A DNA stretch of 38,903 bases from an uncultured Bacteroidota bacterium (lineage in GTDB: Bacteria; Bacteroidota; Bacteroidia; B-17B0; Aurantibacillaceae), in contig CALMVZ010000007.1 of the NCBI GenBank assembly GCA_937873155.1, forward strand, positions 1 through 38,903, given 5' to 3'. The position numbers and the translations under genes are program-made. Each line of letters opens with the position of its first letter. Position 1 is the first letter of the stretch. Of this stretch, positions 5,897 to 14,649 are shown piece after piece. Below the pieces are notes generated by a model. That model did no database searches. It was not told the origin of the DNA and saw only the letters and a list, made by a program, of their open reading frames with translations.

Positions 5897-8800
5897 ATGT
5901 TAGATAAAATAATTTCATTCAGTATAAAAAATAAGTTCATCATTGGATTGATGACGTTTGCTCTAATTATATGGGGCATATGGAGTGCAAGTAAACTCCC
6001 AATTGATGCTCTTCCTGACATCACAAATAATCAGGTTCAAATCATTACACTTTGTCCAACTCTTGCTGGACAGGAAGTAGAACAATTGGTTACTTATCCA
6101 ATTGAACAAAGTATTTCTAATCTGCCTGATCTGGTGGAATTACGAAGTATCTCTCGTTTCGGACTTTCTGTTATTACAGTTGTTTTCGATGATAAAGTAG
6201 ACATCTATTTTGCAAGACAATTAATTAACGAAAGAATAAAGGAAGCCGAAAGCAAAATACCAAAAGGTATTGGAACACCTGAATTGGCACCTGTAAGTAC
6301 AGGTCTAGGTGAAGTTTATCAATACATTATTCACCCTGCAAAAGGGAGTGAATCAAAATACACTGCAATGGATCTGCGAACCATGCAGGACTGGATTGTA
6401 GCAAGACAACTTTATGGAACCCCCGGCATTGCTGAAATCAATAGTTTTGGTGGGCAACTAAAACAATACGAAGTTGCAGTTAATCCAGATCGCTTATTGG
6501 CAATGGGAATAAGCATTCCTGAAATTTTTACTGCTCTGGAAAAGAACAATGAAAATACAGGTGGCGCCTACATTGATAAAAAACCAAATGCTTATTTTAT
6601 TCGTGGTGTTGGTCTTATTGGTTCTTTCGAAGACATAAAGAATATTGTTGTTAAAACAGCCCCTAACGGAATTCCAATTCTTATCAAGGATGTTGCTGAC
6701 GTACGTTTAGGGAGCGCCGTTCGTTATGGAGCTCTTACTTACAATGGGCAGGTTGATGCGGTTGGTGGTGTTGTAATGATGCTTAAAGGATCAAACAGTG
6801 CTGAAGTTGTAAATCGGGTGAAAGATAAAATGACCACTATTCAAAAGTCTTTACCGAAAGACGTAGTCATTGAACCTTATTTAGACAGGACCGATTTAGT
6901 TAACCGTGCTATCGCAACAGTAGAGAAGAACTTAATTGAAGGAGCTCTAATTGTTATATTTGTACTTGTTCTATTCCTTGGAAATCTTAGAGCGGGTTTG
7001 ATCGTTGCATCTGCAATCCCATTATCTATGCTCTTCGCTTTGGCAATGATGAATCTTTTTGGAGTAAGTGCTAACTTAATGAGTTTAGGTGCTATTGATT
7101 TCGGTTTAATTGTTGATGGTGCAGTAATTATTGTGGAAGCAACACTCCACCACCTTTCTCTGCGAAAAGTAACCGGAAGATTAACACAGCAGGAAATGGA
7201 CGAAGAAGTATTTGTATCTGCATCCAAAATCAGAAGCAGTGCAGCATTTGGTGAGATAATTATCCTTATTGTTTATATTCCAATTCTTACACTTGTAGGC
7301 ATCGAAGGAAAAATGTTCGGACCAATGGCACAAACAGTTGGTTTTGCAATTTTTGGAGCTTTGTTATTGTCACTAACCTATATTCCGATGATGTGTGCCT
7401 TGTTTTTACCTAAAAATATTTCGCACAAAGAAACATTCAGCGATAAACTAATGAACTTTTTTAAACGCCGATATGTTCCGGTTTTAGAAAAAGCAATTCG
7501 TTTTAAGAAATCAGTTGTCGCCATAACAGTTTCTGTTTTCTTTATTTCTGTTTTCATTTTTTCAAGAATGGGCGGCGAATTCATTCCAACCCTTCAAGAA
7601 GGTGACTTTGCGTTTCACTGCATCCTTTCACAAGGAACATCATTATCTCAAAGTATAGAAACATCTATGCAGGCATCTCGCTTGATCAAAGAATTTGATG
7701 AAGTAAAAATGGTTGTGGGTAAAACAGGTGCTGCGGAAGTGCCAACTGATCCAATGCCGCCCGAAGCAACGGATATGATGATTATTCTAAAACCTCAAAG
7801 CGAATGGAAAAGAGGTATTTCATATGATGAACTAGCAAATGAGATCGAAGAAAAGCTGGAAAGTATTCCTGGTGTTTTCTTCGAAAAGAATCAGCCCATC
7901 CAAATGCGTTTTAATGAATTAATGACTGGTATACGACAAGATGTTGCTGTTAAGATTTTTGGTGAAAATATGGATACGCTATTAGCTTACGCAAACAAAG
8001 TCAATGCGGTCGTTCAAAGTGTAAAGGGAGCAACTGAACCCAGCGTAGAACGTGTCGCGGGTCTGCCACAAATTGTTATTAAATATAACCGTTCACAAAT
8101 TGCCAATTATGGTTTGAACATCGAGGACATTAACCACATAGTAAGTACTTCATTTGCTGGTGGCGATGCAGGGGTTGTTTTTGAGAACGAACGTAAATTC
8201 GATCTGGTGGTAAGATTGGATAGCACCCACAGAAATAACATTGACGATGTGAACCATTTGTATATACCGGCCGCAAACGGCACACAAATTCCTTTGTCGC
8301 AAGTGGCAGAAATAAAAATGGAATTAGGACCTGCACAAATTAGCCGTGAAAGTGGTAAGCGAAGAATTGTGATTGGCTTTAATGTGAAAGGAAGAGATGT
8401 AGCAAGCGTGGTTACTGATATTCAAAAACAATTAGGCGAAAAAGTAAAACTACCGGAAGGTTACTATTACACGTATGGAGGTACTTTTGAAAATCTCCAA
8501 GCTGCTTCTAAACGTTTAATGATAGCGGTACCGGCGGCATTAGCTCTCATATTTATGTTATTGTATTTTACATTCAATTCTGTAAAACAAGCAACATTAA
8601 TATTCACAGCCATTCCAATGTCTGCAATTGGTGGTGTATTTGCTTTGCTTGTTCGCGATATGCCATTTAGTATTTCAGCAGGCATCGGATTTATTGCATT
8701 GTTCGGTGTAGCGGTTCTAAATGGGATAGTATTAATTGGAACTTTTAATCAATTAGAAAAGGACGGTATGAATAACATTTTAGAAAGAGTAAGAGAAGGA

Positions 8801-10255
8801 ACTAAAATTCGTTTAAGACCGGTATTAATGACGGCTGTTGTAGCTTCTTTAGGGTTTTTACCAATGGCATTATCGCATGGAGCGGGCGCTGAAGTACAAA
8901 AACCACTGGCAACAGTAGTAATTGGAGGTTTAATTACAGCAACGTTCTTAACACTATTTGTATTACCCTTGCTTTATCTTTTATTTTATAAAGCAGGAAA
9001 AATCAAACCGGGCATTTCCACCACAGTGGTTGTATTCATATTTTTATTAGGGTTTAATAACACAAACGCACAAACAGCACCAAAATCAATTACAGTTGAA
9101 CATGCTGTTTCAATTGCTTTAAAAAATAATTTAAGCCTGCAATCGCAACAACTTAAAGTACAATCCTCCACAGCTTTGAAAAAATCACCATTTGAACTGC
9201 CAAAAACAAACGTGAATCTTCAAATGGGGCAATACAATAGCATTAATCAGGATAAAGCACTTCAGGTGTCTCAAAACATCCCTTTTCCGGGTTATTATTC
9301 TGCCAGGTCAGGTTTATATAAAGCACAATTACAGGCAAGTGAACTTTTGAAGGAAGCAAGCATAAACGAAATTAAAACGCAAGTGCAGTCTTATTTTTAT
9401 CAATTGCAATACTTGCAAAACACCAGGAAACATTTGCAGGAATTAGATAGCTTATATGACGATTTTGTTAAAGCATCAGTGATCCGCTATAAAACTGGGG
9501 AAACTAATTTATTAGAAAAAACAACCGCTGAAAGTAAACGAGGGCAAATAACTCAAATGCTAAAACAAAATGAAGCTGATATATCTATTGCTTATGCGAC
9601 ATTAAGATCGCTTATGAATTCCACTGACGATTTTGTCATTAGCGATAATAAAGACTTTCAACCCTTAACTTTAAGCAATTCTTTAGATACAGCGTTGATC
9701 TCAAATAATCCTTCGGTGAAATTTTTGTATCAACAAGCAATAATTGCTGAAAAAACAAAAAAGGTAGAAGCCTCAACAGTAATGCCAGATTTTACGGTAG
9801 GCTATTTTAATCAATCTCTGATAGGAACTCAAACGATTAATGGCAGTGATGTTTATTTTGACGGAAGTAAACGTTTTCAGGGTTTTAATATAGGAATAGG
9901 AATTCCTCTTACTTTTTTCAGTAGCTCTTCGAGAATAAAATCGTTAAAATATACTCAGCAATCATTAGTTAAAGAAGCTGATAATAATAAGCTGGTTTTA
10001 AAAACTCAAATGCAAAATGCCTTTAACCAATACTATCAAAATCTATCCGAGTACAACTATTATAAATCAATTGCTTTGCCAAACGTTGACACAATAATTA
10101 ATACCGCAACGGTAAGCTTTAAAAGCGGAGATATTGGATATATCGAATATCTGCAGGCTTTACAAACCGCTAACGATGTGCGATTAAGCTATCTCCAATC
10201 TGTAGATCAGCTTAATCAATCCATTATCAATATAAATTTTTTACTAAACAAATAA
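5897..10255 (+). CDS. czcA: CzcA-type heavy-metal RND pump fused to a TolC-like outer-membrane factor
   Basis: This proton-driven inner-membrane pump extrudes divalent metals through a tripartite complex. The 1452-aa protein (from ATG 5897; an upstream in-frame ATG at 5828 gives an atypical N-terminus) joins two usual polypeptides. Residues 1 to about 1035 are the RND pump. The proton-relay segment DFGLIVDGAVIIVE places D401, D407 and E414 as in CzcA (D402/D408/E415), which points to Zn/Co/Cd or Ni rather than Cu/Ag. After the last pump helix comes a further hydrophobic segment ending NTNAQ (about 1037-1059). This looks like the former signal peptide of the channel. Residues 1059-1452 are a TolC/CzcC-like helical barrel protein. 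Such fusions are known in Bacteroidota. The adaptor gene starts 10 bp downstream, so the three parts form one operon. Confidence 0.93.
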   Translation: MLDKIISFSIKNKFIIGLMTFALIIWGIWSASKLPIDALPDITNNQVQIITLCPTLAGQEVEQLVTYPIEQSISNLPDLVELRSISRFGLSVITVVFDDKVDIYFARQLINERIKEAESKIPKGIGTPELAPVSTGLGEVYQYIIHPAKGSESKYTAMDLRTMQDWIVARQLYGTPGIAEINSFGGQLKQYEVAVNPDRLLAMGISIPEIFTALEKNNENTGGAYIDKKPNAYFIRGVGLIGSFEDIKNIVVKTAPNGIPILIKDVADVRLGSAVRYGALTYNGQVDAVGGVVMMLKGSNSAEVVNRVKDKMTTIQKSLPKDVVIEPYLDRTDLVNRAIATVEKNLIEGALIVIFVLVLFLGNLRAGLIVASAIPLSMLFALAMMNLFGVSANLMSLGAIDFGLIVDGAVIIVEATLHHLSLRKVTGRLTQQEMDEEVFVSASKIRSSAAFGEIIILIVYIPILTLVGIEGKMFGPMAQTVGFAIFGALLLSLTYIPMMCALFLPKNISHKETFSDKLMNFFKRRYVPVLEKAIRFKKSVVAITVSVFFISVFIFSRMGGEFIPTLQEGDFAFHCILSQGTSLSQSIETSMQASRLIKEFDEVKMVVGKTGAAEVPTDPMPPEATDMMIILKPQSEWKRGISYDELANEIEEKLESIPGVFFEKNQPIQMRFNELMTGIRQDVAVKIFGENMDTLLAYANKVNAVVQSVKGATEPSVERVAGLPQIVIKYNRSQIANYGLNIEDINHIVSTSFAGGDAGVVFENERKFDLVVRLDSTHRNNIDDVNHLYIPAANGTQIPLSQVAEIKMELGPAQISRESGKRRIVIGFNVKGRDVASVVTDIQKQLGEKVKLPEGYYYTYGGTFENLQAASKRLMIAVPAALALIFMLLYFTFNSVKQATLIFTAIPMSAIGGVFALLVRDMPFSISAGIGFIALFGVAVLNGIVLIGTFNQLEKDGMNNILERVREGTKIRLRPVLMTAVVASLGFLPMALSHGAGAEVQKPLATVVIGGLITATFLTLFVLPLLYLLFYKAGKIKPGISTTVVVFIFLLGFNNTNAQTAPKSITVEHAVSIALKNNLSLQSQQLKVQSSTALKKSPFELPKTNVNLQMGQYNSINQDKALQVSQNIPFPGYYSARSGLYKAQLQASELLKEASINEIKTQVQSYFYQLQYLQNTRKHLQELDSLYDDFVKASVIRYKTGETNLLEKTTAESKRGQITQMLKQNEADISIAYATLRSLMNSTDDFVISDNKDFQPLTLSNSLDTALISNNPSVKFLYQQAIIAEKTKKVEASTVMPDFTVGYFNQSLIGTQTINGSDVYFDGSKRFQGFNIGIGIPLTFFSSSSRIKSLKYTQQSLVKEADNNKLVLKTQMQNAFNQYYQNLSEYNYYKSIALPNVDTIINTATVSFKSGDIGYIEYLQALQTANDVRLSYLQSVDQLNQSIININFLLNK

Positions 10256-10265
10256 AGTCAGGACA

Positions 10266-11573
10266 ATGAAAAACATAACAATCATATCAATAATAGCTAT
10301 AAGCATTTTCTTCTCGTCTTGTGGAAGTTCATCATCAACAAAAGAAGCTGAAGCAGAAACAGAGCATCATGATGAGCATGAAAATCCGAGTACTGCGAGT
10401 TTAACTGAAGCGCAGATGAAATCAATTAAGATAGAATTCGGAACCATCGAAAAAAAGCAACTAACAGCTTCACTAAAAGCGAATGGTATCTTAAAAGTGC
10501 CTAATCAAAATAAAGCAACCATTAATTCCTTAATGGGTGGTGTCATAAATTCTATTTTGGTTTCGGCTGGTAATACAGTAACTAAAGGTCAGGTAATTGC
10601 AACTATTAAAAACACCTTATTTATTACCATGCAGGAAGAATATCTAAGTGTTTCTTCTAAAGCAGCCTTATCTGAATTAGAAGTTAGCCGGCAAAAAGAT
10701 CTGCAGGCTGGTAATGCAGGAGCCTTAAAAAATTATCAATCAGTTGAATCGGAACTGAAAATTTTAAAAGCACGCAAAACGAGTTTACAAAAGCAGCTAG
10801 AATTAATAGGTATTAATGCAAACTCTTTAAGTAACGAAAACATTCAATCAGTAGTAAATATTACAAGCCCCATTACTGGTGTAGTAAGTAATGTATTGGT
10901 AAACATTGGCAGTTATGTAGACGTTAATAAGCCCGTTGCCGAGATCGTAGATAATAGCCAGCTACATTTGGATCTATATGTGTACGAAAAGGACTTGCAA
11001 AAAATGAAAGTTGGTCAAACCATTCATTTTACACTTACCAATAATGCGGGAAAGGAATACGACGCTGACGTATATGCTATCAGTAATACTTTTGAAGAAA
11101 GTACAAAAGCAATTGCTGTACACGCAATGGTTAAAGGTGACAAAACAGGATTGATAGACGGAATGAGCATTTCTGCATTAGTAAGTTTAGAAAACGCAAA
11201 CGTTGATGCAGTGCCAACAAATGCAATAGTTAGCCATGATGGTCAGGATTACATTTTTGTTGTCACAGATGCCCACACAGAAGCGGAGCACCATGAAGAA
11301 GGAGATAAAGAGGAACATGATGAGCATGGACATAAACACACAGAAAAAGGGCATGAGAAAGAAGGACACAAGCATAGTGAAAACGAAGAAAGCGGACACG
11401 AGGAAGAAGGAATAACCTTTGAAAAGATCCCCGTTCGTAAAGGCACAACAGATGTTGGATACAGTGAAATTACTTTATTAAAAGATATTCCGCAAAACAG
11501 TAAAGTAGTTGTTAATGGCGCGTTCTTTATCCTAGCAAAAATGAATAACAAGGGCGAAGGACACTCTCATTAA
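10266..11573 (+). CDS. czcB: periplasmic adaptor (membrane-fusion) lipoprotein CzcB/CusB family
   Basis: This 435-aa adaptor links the RND pump to its outer-membrane channel. It has a lipoprotein signal with the acylated Cys at C19 (FFSSC), a short His-rich stretch after it (EHHDEHE), and the barrel-sandwich/lipoyl halves (about 75-115 and 195-230) around a helical hairpin. A beta-barrel domain follows. Residues 337-382 form a low-complexity His/Glu insertion, with many HxxH and EEH pairs, just before the membrane-proximal C-terminal part, and the protein ends GEGHSH. His-rich segments suggest metal capture in the periplasm, consistent with a divalent-metal pump. It is co-transcribed with the pump gene. 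Repetitive codons in the His-rich region create long antisense open frames that are not genes. Confidence 0.92.
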   Translation: MKNITIISIIAISIFFSSCGSSSSTKEAEAETEHHDEHENPSTASLTEAQMKSIKIEFGTIEKKQLTASLKANGILKVPNQNKATINSLMGGVINSILVSAGNTVTKGQVIATIKNTLFITMQEEYLSVSSKAALSELEVSRQKDLQAGNAGALKNYQSVESELKILKARKTSLQKQLELIGINANSLSNENIQSVVNITSPITGVVSNVLVNIGSYVDVNKPVAEIVDNSQLHLDLYVYEKDLQKMKVGQTIHFTLTNNAGKEYDADVYAISNTFEESTKAIAVHAMVKGDKTGLIDGMSISALVSLENANVDAVPTNAIVSHDGQDYIFVVTDAHTEAEHHEEGDKEEHDEHGHKHTEKGHEKEGHKHSENEESGHEEEGITFEKIPVRKGTTDVGYSEITLLKDIPQNSKVVVNGAFFILAKMNNKGEGHSH

Positions 11574-11635
11574 AAATTTGGAATTAGAGAAAACAAGTTT
11601 AAGGTTCTTAATTAATAATTTTTAAAATATGAATC

Positions 11636-12526
11636 ATGAAAACACAAATTTTTATTTTAGTGATTGTCATTTTAATATTGCTCTCACTTACAAACTGTAC
11701 CACTATAAGACCAGGTGAGGTTGGACTTAAACAACGTTATGGCGTTTTAAAACCTGGTACAGTTGCAGGAGGCTTAAAAATATTAAGTCCGTTTAGTTCT
11801 AAGATCGTTAAAATAAATACAAGAATCGTTGAGCATAAAACAACTCTTCATCTACCTACAAAAGATGGGTTGGAACTAACTGCAGAGGTAAGCCTGTTTT
11901 ATCATGTACGACCCGAAAGCGCTCGGGACTATTATCTGCGTTTCGGGGCGGATTATGATAATGGTGTTGTGATCAGCGCACTAAATTCGGCGGCCAGAGA
12001 AAGCAGTATTTTATATAACGCAAAAGATTTAATAGTGCTAAGAGAAGAACTTGAAAAAGCTATAAGTGAAAAGACAGCTTCTCATATTACATCATTTGGA
12101 TATGCCGTAGATAATTTCTTAATAATGGACCTTACCCTGCCCGCAGAAATTGCTCAAGCGATTAAAAACAAAGTAACCGCCGAACAGATCGCCTTACAAA
12201 CTGGTATTGATATAGAACGAAAGAAAAAAGAACTGGCTTATGATATAGAAAAGCAAAAGGTGGAGAATAATTGTAACGTTGAAAAGCAACTTCAGGCCGC
12301 CGATTTGGCAATTGAGAAACAGAAGAAAGAAGCCGAGCGAATGCAGATTGAGGCAGAAGCAATTAAAAAAGCACAACTTACTATTAATGAAACTTTAACC
12401 GATAAAATTATTAAATATAAATCTCTCGAAATTTCAAAGAATCTTACCACATCACAAAACACGAAACTTATAATAACGGATGGAAAGAATATTGGTATGC
12501 ATAATGATCTGGGAGATATAAAATAA
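11636..12526 (+). CDS. SPFH/prohibitin-like lipoprotein
   Basis: This 296-aa protein has a lipoprotein signal (LSLTNC, C21), a band-7/SPFH domain (about 25-180, with RPGEVGLKQRYG and LPTKDGLELTAEVS typical of prohibitins) and a long charged coiled coil (about 180-260). SPFH proteins form large membrane-associated rings and scaffolds that control proteases or membrane order. Here the anchor appears to be a lipid rather than a transmembrane helix, so it would face the periplasm. It lies 62 bp after the czcB-like gene and before a DUF1345 membrane protein. A role in stabilising envelope metal exporters is only an inference from neighbourhood. Confidence 0.88.
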   Translation: MKTQIFILVIVILILLSLTNCTTIRPGEVGLKQRYGVLKPGTVAGGLKILSPFSSKIVKINTRIVEHKTTLHLPTKDGLELTAEVSLFYHVRPESARDYYLRFGADYDNGVVISALNSAARESSILYNAKDLIVLREELEKAISEKTASHITSFGYAVDNFLIMDLTLPAEIAQAIKNKVTAEQIALQTGIDIERKKKELAYDIEKQKVENNCNVEKQLQAADLAIEKQKKEAERMQIEAEAIKKAQLTINETLTDKIIKYKSLEISKNLTTSQNTKLIITDGKNIGMHNDLGDIK

Positions 12527-12600
12527 AATTTGGGCAGAGGCTTGGTTTCTTTTAAGTTGATTAATTTTTTTCAAAGCCAGGTTCTCTTGCCCGCCAAATT
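12527..12600 (+). terminator. long imperfect hairpin between the SPFH and DUF1345 genes
   Basis: AATTTGG (12527-12533) pairs with CCAAATT (12594-12600). Inside it GCAGAG pairs with CTC(T)TGC, and CTTGG with CCAGG, giving roughly 20 pairs with a few bulges and an AT-rich loop. There is no trailing U run. It may be an attenuator, an mRNA-stability element or a miniature repeat rather than a classic terminator. Confidence 0.5.
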
Positions 12601-12611
12601 AAAGAGTGAAT

Positions 12612-13301
12612 ATGACGGAAATTAAAAAACATACACATCACTGGTCTGAAAATGTAACAGGCCCGATCAAACTGATTATAAGTATTCTGTTTGGACTTAT
12701 CGCCTATTTTTCGCTGTACTTGTTTTTTAATTTGGAGTCAGACAACAGTCTCATATTAAGCTGGGATATCTTTTGCTTAGTGATGTTGGGTTTTAGTTGG
12801 ATTCTCTTTTGTAAAACCAATTCTGCTGATTTATGTGTGGTTGTAGAAAAGCAGGATGATGGGCTGAAAATAATTTTTGCAATTGTTTCTGTTGCGATAT
12901 TTTTTAGTGTATTCGGCGCCATTATTCTTATACTGAAAACCGAAGAAACCACAACAAAAAAATTATTACAAATTGCCATTTCCATTTCACCGGTTTTACT
13001 TTCTTGGGCACTACTACATACTATGTTTACCATTCGCTACGCACATTTGTATCACGATCATGGCAAGCTTAACACTGGAAGTAATGTGGGAGGTGTTAAT
13101 TTCCCTTCAGAGGAAGATCCTGACTATCTTGACTTCGCCTATTTTTCCTTTGTTATAGGAATGACCTTTCAGGTGTCGGATGTTACGATCAGCTCTCGTG
13201 CTATACGAAGGTTTGTACTGTTACATAGTATGATATCATTTGCTTTCAATACTATCATTGTTGCCCTAACAATAAATACGCTTGCGGGATTAAAAGGATA
13301 A
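12612..13301 (+). CDS. DUF1345 family membrane protein
   Basis: This is a 229-aa integral membrane protein with about five to six helices (roughly 20-40, 50-68, 88-108, 120-140, 174-190, 203-225). The segment at 171-191 (DYLDFAYFSF then GMTFQVSDV) is the most conserved stretch of the DUF1345 family. An in-frame GTG lies six bases upstream of the ATG at 12612, which is preferred. The N-terminus has KHTHHW. The molecular function of the family is not established. The neighbours suggest a membrane or ion-homeostasis role in the metal island. Confidence 0.85.
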   Translation: MTEIKKHTHHWSENVTGPIKLIISILFGLIAYFSLYLFFNLESDNSLILSWDIFCLVMLGFSWILFCKTNSADLCVVVEKQDDGLKIIFAIVSVAIFFSVFGAIILILKTEETTTKKLLQIAISISPVLLSWALLHTMFTIRYAHLYHDHGKLNTGSNVGGVNFPSEEDPDYLDFAYFSFVIGMTFQVSDVTISSRAIRRFVLLHSMISFAFNTIIVALTINTLAGLKG

Positions 13302-13398
13302 AGACAAATGAAAATGAGTTATTAGATAAGGACTTATAAAGTACTAGATTGAATGAAAAAAATAAACAAAAAATTAACTTGAATTAAAACTTCATACT

Positions 13399-14280
13399 AT
13401 GCTATTAAACAAAAGAATATCCGTATGGTATTTTATTAATCAGATTAAATTTCAGATTTTATTAATCATTTGCTTTGCTGTACTTGTCGGTTTTGCTGAC
13501 ACACATCCTTGGCTTGAAAATGTTTCTCTTCCCTTGTCTGTAACTGCTATACTAGGAACAGCAGTATCGTTACTATTAGCTTTCCGCACGGCGCAATCAT
13601 ATGACCGGTGGTGGGAAGCACGTAAAGTATGGGGAGCCATTGTAAACGACTCACGTTCGTTCGTTCGCCAGGTTATTCAATTCATTCCTGAGGATCGCAA
13701 GAACGACATTAAAGAGTTTTCAGAAAGACAGATTATATGGACTTTTGCTCTTGGTGAATCGTTGAGAAAGCAACCTTTTTCAGAAAATGTAAAAGCTTAT
13801 CTCACAACGCATAAAATTGAAGCGGTGAATATCCCGAACGCGCTTATAGATGAGCATTCAAAACAAATAAAAAAACTTGCCGGGGAAAACATCTTATCGG
13901 AATTTCAAATTATGCAGTTAAATACGACAATCACTAATTTTTGCAATAGTATGGGTATGTGCGAACGCATTAAAAACACAATATTCCCAAGAGCCTATAG
14001 TTTACTTCTTCATACACTTATTTACGTGTTTACTTTACTTCTGCCATTCGGTTTGGATGATTCTAAAATTATTGTTGAAATAGCACTGACAATTCTTATT
14101 CCCATAATTTTCATAAGCATCGAAAAAACAGCAATTATTATGCAAGATCCTTTTGAGAATTCTCCGGTGGATATTCCCGTAACAGCACTGGCTCAAACTA
14201 TCGAAATGAATATTAAACAAATGATCGGAGAAAATGTAAGTTCTAATAAGCGAAATGATAATCTGTATTATCAAATGTAA
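13399..14280 (+). CDS. bestrophin-family anion channel
   Basis: This is a 293-aa membrane protein of the bestrophin family (formerly UPF0187), whose bacterial members form pentameric ion channels. Diagnostic parts are the pore-lining start around 50-80, where RTAQSYDRWWEARKVWG (63-79) is the family signature, the helical middle, and the C-terminal DPFENSPVDIPV motif (about 251-262). N-terminal helices at 15-33 and 45-62 and a pair near 200-240 form the membrane part. Length is normal for bacterial bestrophins. Within the metal island it might balance charge during cation export, which is inference. Confidence 0.92.
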   Translation: MLLNKRISVWYFINQIKFQILLIICFAVLVGFADTHPWLENVSLPLSVTAILGTAVSLLLAFRTAQSYDRWWEARKVWGAIVNDSRSFVRQVIQFIPEDRKNDIKEFSERQIIWTFALGESLRKQPFSENVKAYLTTHKIEAVNIPNALIDEHSKQIKKLAGENILSEFQIMQLNTTITNFCNSMGMCERIKNTIFPRAYSLLLHTLIYVFTLLLPFGLDDSKIIVEIALTILIPIIFISIEKTAIIMQDPFENSPVDIPVTALAQTIEMNIKQMIGENVSSNKRNDNLYYQM

Positions 14281-14308
14281 TAATAGATAATTATAATAAA
14301 ACAAAGAC

Positions 14309-14599
14309 ATGAATAGTGAAAATTTGGAAAAATTGAGTGGGAATATCTCACTTATTGAAAAGATACTCGAAGCTATTAATGCTGATTTAACGCAGCTAAA
14401 TAATAGAATTTCTCATGCGAACCATAAACTAGTTGAAGATCTAATTGACTTAAAGAAAGCTGTCAGCGAAGGATATGTGGATAATTTTTTAATTCAGGCT
14501 GAATTGGATAACATAGGAAAAGAAGCGGAAACATTACGGATTGAAGTTAAAGAAATGATGGTTAAATACTATTCTAAGCATAGTTATAATGGTATATAA
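14309..14599 (+). CDS. small coiled-coil protein, unknown
   Basis: This is a 96-aa soluble protein with heptad-like hydrophobic spacing over most of its length (NLEKLSGNISLIEKILEAI, then DLIDLKKAV and LRIEVKEMMVKYY). It has no signal peptide, cysteine or recognised motif. It lies 28 bp after the bestrophin gene and 50 bp before the P-type ATPase, so co-transcription is likely. No function can be assigned. Confidence 0.7.
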   Translation: MNSENLEKLSGNISLIEKILEAINADLTQLNNRISHANHKLVEDLIDLKKAVSEGYVDNFLIQAELDNIGKEAETLRIEVKEMMVKYYSKHSYNGI

Positions 14600-14649
14600 A
14601 TAACCTATTAAATTATGATCAAATCACACGCAACATTAAATAGAAGAAT

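Noticed and set aside
5897-10255. Copper/silver pump (CusA) assignment
   Set aside because: The proton-relay motif with two Asp and one Glu (D401, D407, E414) is that of divalent-metal CzcA-type pumps.
11187-11551. Antisense open frames opposite the His-rich part of the adaptor gene
   Set aside because: They arise from the repetitive His/Glu codons of the real gene on the + strand and show Ser/Cys/Pro-rich low-complexity translations.
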